In this document: positions 5,403 through 10,762 of the stretch, one piece after another | How the letters are laid out: the number at the start of each line of letters is the position of its first letter | How positions within the stretch are numbered: position 1 is the first letter of the stretch | DNA from: CAZDIO01 sp964505555 | Lineage (GTDB): Bacteria; Bdellovibrionota_C; UBA2361; SZUA-149; CAZDIO01 | Direction: 5' to 3' | NCBI GenBank assembly: GCA_964505555.1 | Contig: CAZDIO010000068.1 | Coordinates: 1 to 10,762, forward strand | Length of the DNA: 10,762 nucleotides | Made by a program: the position numbers and the translations under genes | The notes under the pieces: model-generated | Told to the model about the DNA's origin: nothing | Databases searched by the model: none | The model's input: the letters and a program-made list of their open reading frames with translations, nothing else

Positions 5403-7247
5403 CTAGGCGATAGCTGTTTCCTGATAGAGGGAAGCGATCGCGCCCTCTAAGGTAATTCTATTAACCGGTTTTTCTAATACCCATATTACATTTCTTGATT
5501 TCGAGGCCTCAAGATTCGGAGAGTAACCACTTCCGGTAACGATAATAACTGGAATCATTTTTGACCTCTGCTCCAAGCCTTTAATCAGAGGAACCGTAGA
5601 GCCGTCAGGGAGATTTAGGTCCGTTATCACAAGCTCAATCTCCTCAGTATCAAGTATAAATTGAGCCTCAGCGAGAGAAGACGCTATAAGGATCTCTGCT
5701 GCAAGATTCTGGAGATAGCGTTTGTTTGTTCGACAGGTGGCTTCGTCGTCATCAATAATGAGAGCCTTTTTGACAGAAGGAAGTGGAAATATTCTTTTTT
5801 TTGCGCTTACAAAAGGAACACCAACAACAAAGATAGATCCACCACCTAAATTTCGTTCATAGCGCACATACGAATTATTAAGTTCGGCAAGTGCTTTAGA
5901 GAGTGCGAGTCCCAGCCCAAACCCCTGTTCGTTAGAGTGCTCAGCATGCAAACGGGAAAATTGCTGAAAGAGAAACTTTTCTTCCTCTTCTGAGATGCCG
6001 ACCCCAGTATCACTGACAAGAATCTCTAAGTAGGGAGAGCAAGAGGAAAATGAGATAGAGATACCCCCCTGATCGGTATATTTAATGGCATTTGAAATAA
6101 AATTAGCAATAATTCGTTGAAGGTGTCGAGGATCGACGTTGAGCTCCCCTTCTGGTAACCGTTCTGTGGAAAAGGAGAGATTTTTTCTCTCTGCATGAAG
6201 TGCAAACGATTCGATGGTGCGCTGAAGAGTGCTCTCCACGGTAACAGACTGTTTTTTTGCATGGAGAAATCCTTTTTGAAATTTAGTAAAATCAAGAACA
6301 TCTCCAAGGATTCCTAGTTGTTCTTCAAGAGATCTCTCAATAATTGATAACCGCAAATGCTGCTCAGCGCTCAGTGGGCCAAGCTCTCCAGAAACAAGAT
6401 CCCTTAAGGCATAGAGGGCGCTATTTCCCGGGGCACGAAGATCGTGTGAAAGACCAAGGAGAAAATCTTTTTCGCTGTCGTGTTCTTTATGTTTTTGTCG
6501 AACCTTTGTTGCAGCATAAAAAGATGATGCAGCATGTTTGGCAATCGCATACACAAACGCTCTTCGTTGAGCAGTAAATGACATCGCATGTTTTTTAAAT
6601 CCTAGCCAAAGTAAACCACAGATTCCCTCGCTGTTCTGGAGAGGGATGCCGAGAGAGAGATCAATATCAAATGTTGTGAAATCAAAAACCGTTCCTGGAA
6701 TTGCGGCATGAAATCCCCATGTGGATTCTGCGGAGCTCAGGTTTTGATGCTCAAACAATTCACGTTGATTACTATCAAAGATAGAATCTGCATACATTAA
6801 AAGGGCTTCCTGCAAACGGAGTGCGGGAAGTCCTGCAAGATATTCAAGTTTCAACTCCCGTGTTTGGGGATCGGCAAGAATTACAGCAGTGGCAACAGCA
6901 TCAGGTTTTGTTTCTTCAAGAAGCATCGTTGAAACCTCTTTTGCAACAGAAGAAAGATCGTCAGTCTCTCCAACAAATCGACTGCTCATCGTTAGTGCCT
7001 GTTCAAAAGAGGTTTTCTCTGTTCCGAGCATTTGTTGTCTTTTTGAAAGTGTGACAATTAAACGCCATACATCCAACCCACGCTCGGTAAGAAAGGATAA
7101 CCGTCTGGGGAGTGGTTCTTCTCGAAGAAATGCCTGCACCCCACGACGGAGTGCCCGAAGATCCAACCAATGCCTAACAAAAAAAAGCAAAGAAACACCC
7201 AAGACAACACCGAGGAGCAAAAGAGCGTTAGTAGCCATATTGCTCAT
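5403..7247 (-). CDS. Membrane-anchored GAF hybrid histidine kinase with C-terminal receiver
   Basis: This is a hybrid sensor kinase of 614 residues. One transmembrane segment (about 7-24, 'LLLLGVVLGVSLLFF') is followed by a cytoplasmic linker and a GAF-like sensory domain (about 85-245). HisKA follows, with His268 in 'LLGLSHDLRAPGN', then an HATPase_c domain with the N box ('NFISNAIKY', Asn386), the G1 box ('VSDTGVGI', Asp413) and the G2 box ('GFGLGLALSKAL', about 442-453). The C-terminal receiver is complete: acidic triad at 499-501 ('IIDDDE'), phospho-acceptor Asp543 ('LVITDLNLPDG'), Thr571 and Lys593 ('LEKPV'). Kinase and receiver should therefore be active. The start is chosen at 7247: the frame stays open to 7352, but that would overlap the upstream gene by 125 bp. 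A start at 7238 is also possible. The 20-bp overlap with the GspE-N/receiver gene implies translational coupling and suggests that protein as its phosphorelay partner. Confidence 0.92.
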   Translation of the reverse strand: MSNMATNALLLLGVVLGVSLLFFVRHWLDLRALRRGVQAFLREEPLPRRLSFLTERGLDVWRLIVTLSKRQQMLGTEKTSFEQALTMSSRFVGETDDLSSVAKEVSTMLLEETKPDAVATAVILADPQTRELKLEYLAGLPALRLQEALLMYADSIFDSNQRELFEHQNLSSAESTWGFHAAIPGTVFDFTTFDIDLSLGIPLQNSEGICGLLWLGFKKHAMSFTAQRRAFVYAIAKHAASSFYAATKVRQKHKEHDSEKDFLLGLSHDLRAPGNSALYALRDLVSGELGPLSAEQHLRLSIIERSLEEQLGILGDVLDFTKFQKGFLHAKKQSVTVESTLQRTIESFALHAERKNLSFSTERLPEGELNVDPRHLQRIIANFISNAIKYTDQGGISISFSSCSPYLEILVSDTGVGISEEEEKFLFQQFSRLHAEHSNEQGFGLGLALSKALAELNNSYVRYERNLGGGSIFVVGVPFVSAKKRIFPLPSVKKALIIDDDEATCRTNKRYLQNLAAEILIASSLAEAQFILDTEEIELVITDLNLPDGSTVPLIKGLEQRSKMIPVIIVTGSGYSPNLEASKSRNVIWVLEKPVNRITLEGAIASLYQETAIA

Positions 7248-8502
7248 TTGCAACGCTTTCTTGTTTGTGTGAGCGGCGATTAACAAGGTTGTTACACCAT
7301 GCAAGGAGGATTCGAGGATCTTCCTGTTTTCGAACAAATGCATCTGCCCCAAGAAGTGCCAGTTCCGCCTCTAAAAGTTGATCATCATCAGAGGTAAGCA
7401 TCACTACGGGAGTAGAGATGGAGCGATCTCGTAAATGTTTTAAAAATGATGCTCCATCCATCTGTGGCATATGAACATCAGAAACAATTACTTCAGGTGG
7501 GCAGGTGTTGTTTGAGAGCGCTGCCAAGGCTTCTTTTCCAGAACGCTTGGTCGTAACATGCCATCCTTTATTCTCTAGTATCTTAGCAAGGATGAGCAAG
7601 AATCGTTCATCGTCATCAACGAGCAACACATGGTGTTTTTGTACTTGTTCCACAGGTTGTATTTTCGGTGCTGATTCGACTGCTTCAATAATTGGTTTTG
7701 GTAATAACGAAAGTGCCTCCCAGCAGAGACAAACTACGGGGCGCTCAAAGCTTCGCGTCAGCGAGAGGCTTAATGAATTCAACACCGTTGAATCCACCTC
7801 CCGCCGAAGTTGAAAAGAGTCTTTAAATAAGGAAAGAAGAGAACGATAAACTACAGGATGGAGTTTTCCAGAGTAGAGTTTATTTGCAGCGATAAACTCA
7901 TACATATTCTCCTGCGGGTGTCCGATAAAGACCTCAAATGCTCCAAGTTGGTAGGCATCTTGTGCAAGTTGCTTGAGTACTGCAAATATCTGACTTTCAG
8001 CAACAAGTTCATTTTTCACCTTCTTGCTGTTATCGTATCGCATCCACAAGGCATTAATTTCCTGAGAAGTTGAAAGAAGTAATTGAATTCCATGACGCCG
8101 ATACTCTTTAATATCAAGAACGAAAGGATCACTGATTGCAAGCGCATAGCGAGCAGGGGAGGTAGGTGCTGGCTGAGGAATAACTCCGCAACTCCTGAGC
8201 ACTTCTTCAGAAATTCCGGTAAGCTCGATGAGTTGAGAATGGGGGACAGCGCCCTCTTCAAGTACCCCAAGATCCAGTATTGAGGCGATTTCACTTAGTA
8301 TTTCACTCTCTTGGAGTGAAAAATCAGTTGTCAATTGCTTTACAAGTTCTCCTGCTGAGATCTTATCATTGTAGTGAGCGACGATTCGGGGCGGGATAAA
8401 CTGCATCAGCACCTGGGAGAGCGAGGTAGGAGTTTTGATCCGAAAGTAGCATCGATAGTAAAACTCTAAAGCTCTATCTTTTATCTCGGTCAGGTAATTC
8501 AT
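7228..8502 (-). CDS. GspE/PilB N-domain protein fused to a response-regulator receiver
   Basis: This 424-residue protein has a composite architecture. Residues about 28-84 look like a winged-helix/DUF4388-tail segment ('ISAGELVKQLTTDFSLQESE...LDLGVLEEG'). Residues about 90-157 follow the GspE/PilB N-terminal (T2SSE_N) pattern: 'GISEEVLRSCGVIPQPA', 'RYALAISDPFVLDIKEY', then 'STSQEINALWMRY'. Residues about 165-265 resemble a degenerate second N-domain of these ATPases ('LKQLAQDAYQLGAFEVFIG'). No Walker A or B motif, or any ATPase core, follows. Instead a full receiver occupies about 290-405, with 'LLVDDDE' (294-299), phospho-acceptor Asp342 in 'VSDVHMPQMDG', Thr370 and Lys392. An AAGGAAG RBS lies 5 nt upstream, overlapping the stop codon of the TadE-like gene. 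It is probably the response regulator of the downstream kinase, acting by protein-protein contact on a secretion or pilus assembly. The domain boundaries are my reading by eye. Confidence 0.82.
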   Translation of the reverse strand: MNYLTEIKDRALEFYYRCYFRIKTPTSLSQVLMQFIPPRIVAHYNDKISAGELVKQLTTDFSLQESEILSEIASILDLGVLEEGAVPHSQLIELTGISEEVLRSCGVIPQPAPTSPARYALAISDPFVLDIKEYRRHGIQLLLSTSQEINALWMRYDNSKKVKNELVAESQIFAVLKQLAQDAYQLGAFEVFIGHPQENMYEFIAANKLYSGKLHPVVYRSLLSLFKDSFQLRREVDSTVLNSLSLSLTRSFERPVVCLCWEALSLLPKPIIEAVESAPKIQPVEQVQKHHVLLVDDDERFLLILAKILENKGWHVTTKRSGKEALAALSNNTCPPEVIVSDVHMPQMDGASFLKHLRDRSISTPVVMLTSDDDQLLEAELALLGADAFVRKQEDPRILLAWCNNLVNRRSHKQESVANEQYGY

Positions 8503-8507
8503 CTACA

Positions 8508-8514
8508 CTTCCTT
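8508..8514 (-). promoter_or_regulatory. Ribosome binding site of the GspE-N/receiver gene
   Basis: AAGGAAG on the minus strand, 5 nt before the ATG at 8502, overlaps the TAA stop codon of the TadE-like gene. This ties translation of the two genes together. Confidence 0.75.
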
Positions 8515-9256
8515 ATGAAACCTGACTTCTTAAAAGCACAAGATGCTTCTCATCAATGGCAAAAAGAGAGCCAATCATTCGTTTTACAGCCTCTGAATGG
8601 ATCGAATGGGCATATCCCTCTGCTTGTGCATAGAGAAGCACTGCTTGCGAAAGGTAGCGTGGCTTTGCTTGGCCAGTAGAGGTTAGATAGCGCACACCAA
8701 GAGGAATCGCATAGAGGGAGACCTCCCGTTCAAATTGCCGCCGAAGTTCTTTTTGAAGAAACTCATCCATATTTTCCCCTTGATACCCAGGTGTGGCAGA
8801 AGAGGATTCATACATGGTGTTCCCAGTTTGTGATAAAGCAAGAACTCTGTACGTTGGACTCTTTAAAGCTCCCGTGAGCTCATCGATGTCGATTGCAATA
8901 GCACTTACAGTAACTTTAAAGCTTGAGACAGTCTCGCTACCTCGATAATGTTGTACTTCACGTAATATCTGTGCAAGTTCATTTGATAACCCTGAGACAA
9001 GTTCTGTTGCAACCCGTTCATCGGTGATGAGAGAAAAAGTATCGTCATCAAGAGTAAGTAAAGTTTTGCCACGCTCATAAACAAACTCACTATTGAGAGT
9101 TGCCCGAAGAGCATCAGCAAATGATGCCCGTTGCAGGTAAGCACCTCCGCTATCAATAACAACAATAAGAAACAAGAGCGCAAGGGGGGTGCAGAGGAGC
9201 ATCTCTAAGAGGGAACTTCCCCGAGCTGAAAATTCGATCTGCTTTTTGATCTCCAT
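8513..9256 (-). CDS. TadE-like single-pass membrane protein
   Basis: The 247-residue protein begins with a TadE-type signal/anchor. 'ARGSSLLEMLLCTPLALLFLI' spans residues 11-31, including the RG motif, the conserved Glu18 seven residues after Arg12, and a Pro after six more; the hydrophobic segment runs to about residue 35. TadE-family minor pseudopilins of Flp/Tad pili carry this 'RG-x4-E-x5-P' arrangement and are cleaved or anchored at the inner membrane. The remaining 200 or so residues, presumably periplasmic, show no recognisable domain and make it longer than a typical TadE (about 150-200). The start is supported by TAAGGAT, whose TAA is the stop codon of the upstream TadG-like gene; the gap is 7 bp. 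Cys22 lies in the membrane segment. I do not assign a tadE symbol because no other core tad gene (ATPase, prepilin, secretin) is in view. Confidence 0.72.
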   Translation of the reverse strand: MEIKKQIEFSARGSSLLEMLLCTPLALLFLIVVIDSGGAYLQRASFADALRATLNSEFVYERGKTLLTLDDDTFSLITDERVATELVSGLSNELAQILREVQHYRGSETVSSFKVTVSAIAIDIDELTGALKSPTYRVLALSQTGNTMYESSSATPGYQGENMDEFLQKELRRQFEREVSLYAIPLGVRYLTSTGQAKPRYLSQAVLLYAQAEGYAHSIHSEAVKRMIGSLFAIDEKHLVLLRSQVS

Positions 9257-9263
9257 AGTATCC

Positions 9264-10757
9264 TTACGATCGAACTACAAGCTGCTTTCCAACAACGATT
9301 AGTTTTGGAACAGCAGCCTCAATAAGTTCTTTAGCATCGTTTGCTGTGTAGATTCGTAATCGGTTTTTGGATTTCCCCCCAAAAAACTCACCTGCTTTAT
9401 CTTCTATTGCCCCTCTTTGATCGGTCAGGAGCGTTACTCCCCCCTCCTGATGCTCAAAGGTAACGATAAAGAGATCAATATGCGCCCGATGAAGGGCATC
9501 AAAAACTAAATCCCATCGTGAATCAGCAGGATCGTTAAGTGTGTCAGTAAGAACAATAATTTTTCTTAATGATTTAAAACCAACATTTCCTCGATTCGAA
9601 AATTCCTCTGCCGTTGCTTCGGGACTTCCCGTGCTTAGTTCCGTAAGAGCAACCATTACAGATTGGAGAATATCTGGTTCGGCTAAGAAGTTTGGTGTAG
9701 GGAGCTTTGCCGCATTCCAGTATATGGCTTGGCGTAGTTGCAATGATTCTTTCAAAAAGCAGGAATTAAGCGTGTTGTAGGCTGGACGTGGTGCATTGAT
9801 AGCACCGCAAAAATAGTTTGGAGCAGGCTGATTACAAGAAGAGCTTTGGGTATTGTGTATTCCAAGATATTCTAGTGACTCAGGAATCAGATAGACCGAT
9901 TCCCAACGACTATCTGAAAATAAAACACAAGATTCATTTCCTAATCGTGTCTGAGTTTCATAATATGCTGGGAAATATGCCTCAGCGGAAGTGCTCTCTT
10001 CTTTAAATCCTCCAATTTGTTTTAGGGTTCCGTCACTTTCTGTTGTGCTTCTGAGGTGCCTTGCAACAAAATATCCACGACCACTATCGTCTCCTGGGGT
10101 AAAGATGAGAGCGAGTCGATTGGTTTGAATGGCACTGAGCGTATCAACGAGATTCATCGCCGCATATTTAAGGGGGGAGAGCGCAGGATTAAAACACGAT
10201 TGAGTCGCCCAGCGATACTTTGTGTAATCGCTCCAGGTCGAGTCAGAAACTGAGGGAAGATAGCCCGCACACTGCCAGAATCGAGACGGGGGCCAGGTGA
10301 CCGGATCTCCCCAGGGGAGTTCTCCCTCTCCTGGCCGCAAGGAGTGCCCATCGGCGAGAATCAAAAAGTAATCGGTGGGAACAACCTGCACTGAGCTTGA
10401 ACGAGAAACAGTAAAGATCTGTGCCCCATCTCCAAATGCTTCAAGAAATATATCAAAGTGCGCTCCGTAGCGGGTGTGAAGAGTAATATCTACGAGAGAG
10501 CTTTCAACACGTTTCGACGCAACAATAAGGCCCCGTGTTTTAGAAGTCTCACTATCAATTACTGCCGTAGCCGCTGGGATGTCAGGAAGTAGCTGCGCTG
10601 CAAGAAAAGAGATGCGATCGGCTTCTCGCTGGGTCTGATCGCGAAGAGCGCTCCAATGTGAGAGATCCACAGCAAGTACCGTCATTGTTAGTACAAGAGG
10701 AAGAACTGCGATCGCATAGAAAGTGATATTCCCTTTTGAATTTATAGAACGAGACAC
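9264..10757 (-). CDS. TadG-like anchored protein with degenerate vWA domain
   Basis: This is a 497-residue protein. The N-terminus 'SKGNITFYAIAVLPLVLTMTVLAVDLSHW' (residues 7-35) is the TadG/TadE-type anchor, followed by an 'RDQTQREADRISFLAAQLL' helix like that of TadG pilus-assembly proteins. A von Willebrand A-like fold follows: a first strand 'DYFLILADGHS' (129-139), 'RLALIFT' (214-220), 'RKIIVLTD' (398-405), 'HIDLFIVTF' (426-434) and a closing helix 'NDAKELIEAA' (473-482). The metal site is degenerate, because the DxSxS motif reads D136-G-H-S-L. An insertion between about 140 and 360 carries six cysteines (163, 188, 277, 308, 317, 333), suggesting disulfides in the periplasm. The apparent start is GTG, 5 bp from the window edge; no RBS can be seen, so the true start may lie outside the window. 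Confidence 0.75.
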   Translation of the reverse strand: MSRSINSKGNITFYAIAVLPLVLTMTVLAVDLSHWSALRDQTQREADRISFLAAQLLPDIPAATAVIDSETSKTRGLIVASKRVESSLVDITLHTRYGAHFDIFLEAFGDGAQIFTVSRSSSVQVVPTDYFLILADGHSLRPGEGELPWGDPVTWPPSRFWQCAGYLPSVSDSTWSDYTKYRWATQSCFNPALSPLKYAAMNLVDTLSAIQTNRLALIFTPGDDSGRGYFVARHLRSTTESDGTLKQIGGFKEESTSAEAYFPAYYETQTRLGNESCVLFSDSRWESVYLIPESLEYLGIHNTQSSSCNQPAPNYFCGAINAPRPAYNTLNSCFLKESLQLRQAIYWNAAKLPTPNFLAEPDILQSVMVALTELSTGSPEATAEEFSNRGNVGFKSLRKIIVLTDTLNDPADSRWDLVFDALHRAHIDLFIVTFEHQEGGVTLLTDQRGAIEDKAGEFFGGKSKNRLRIYTANDAKELIEAAVPKLIVVGKQLVVRS

Positions 10758-10762
10758 TCTTA

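Noticed and set aside
6889..7272. Plus-strand open frame of 127 codons opposite the hybrid kinase
   Set aside because: It is Ser/Arg-rich, without homology features or RBS, and fully antisense to kinase coding sequence.
7248..7352. Longer N-terminus of the hybrid kinase (35 extra residues)
   Set aside because: It would overlap the upstream gene by 125 bp, and the extra residues are unremarkable. The starts at 7247 or 7238 put the membrane anchor at the N-terminus and give a short, coupled overlap.

Overview
This 10.8 kb window comes from a Gram-negative bacterial chromosome of moderate GC content. An LPS-heptose-type epimerase (HldD-like), exonuclease VII (XseA/XseB) and a Tad/Flp-pilus-type membrane module fed by phosphorelay proteins would fit a proteobacterial or former-'deltaproteobacterial' lineage such as Bdellovibrionota, Myxococcota or SAR324. 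That placement is only inference: no rRNA or strongly diagnostic gene is present. I see no tRNA, rRNA, CRISPR array, transposase or phage gene.

Left part (1-2482): a REP-like 23-bp palindrome lies downstream of a minus-strand DUF192 gene. That gene is divergent from a sigma-70-family sigma factor on the plus strand. The sigma gene converges on a minus-strand nucleotide-sugar epimerase, and the gap between them is filled by a perfect 37-bp inverted repeat built from a 10-bp repeating unit.

Middle (2483-4668): a 146-bp divergent promoter region separates the epimerase from the xseA-xseB operon, which encodes both subunits of exonuclease VII. XseA carries an extra N-terminal domain of about 100 residues and keeps its presumed catalytic residues. 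xseB converges on a minus-strand receiver gene across a second REP-like palindrome related to the one at the left edge.

Right part (4669-10757, all minus strand): read in the direction of transcription, this is a tight cluster. It contains a TadG-like anchored vWA-fold protein, a TadE-like single-pass protein, a GspE/PilB-N-domain protein fused to a response-regulator receiver, and a membrane-anchored GAF hybrid histidine kinase with its own receiver. After a gap of about 310 bp comes a stand-alone receiver whose phospho-acceptor aspartate is replaced by asparagine. The first four genes are spaced by 7 bp, 10 bp and a 20-bp overlap, so they are almost certainly co-transcribed. Together they look like a phosphorelay dedicated to a surface/pilus apparatus. 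The most unusual members are the ATPase-less GspE-N/receiver fusion and the degenerate receiver.

All three strong inverted repeats sit immediately 3' of genes, and none has a U-tract that would make it an ordinary intrinsic terminator.
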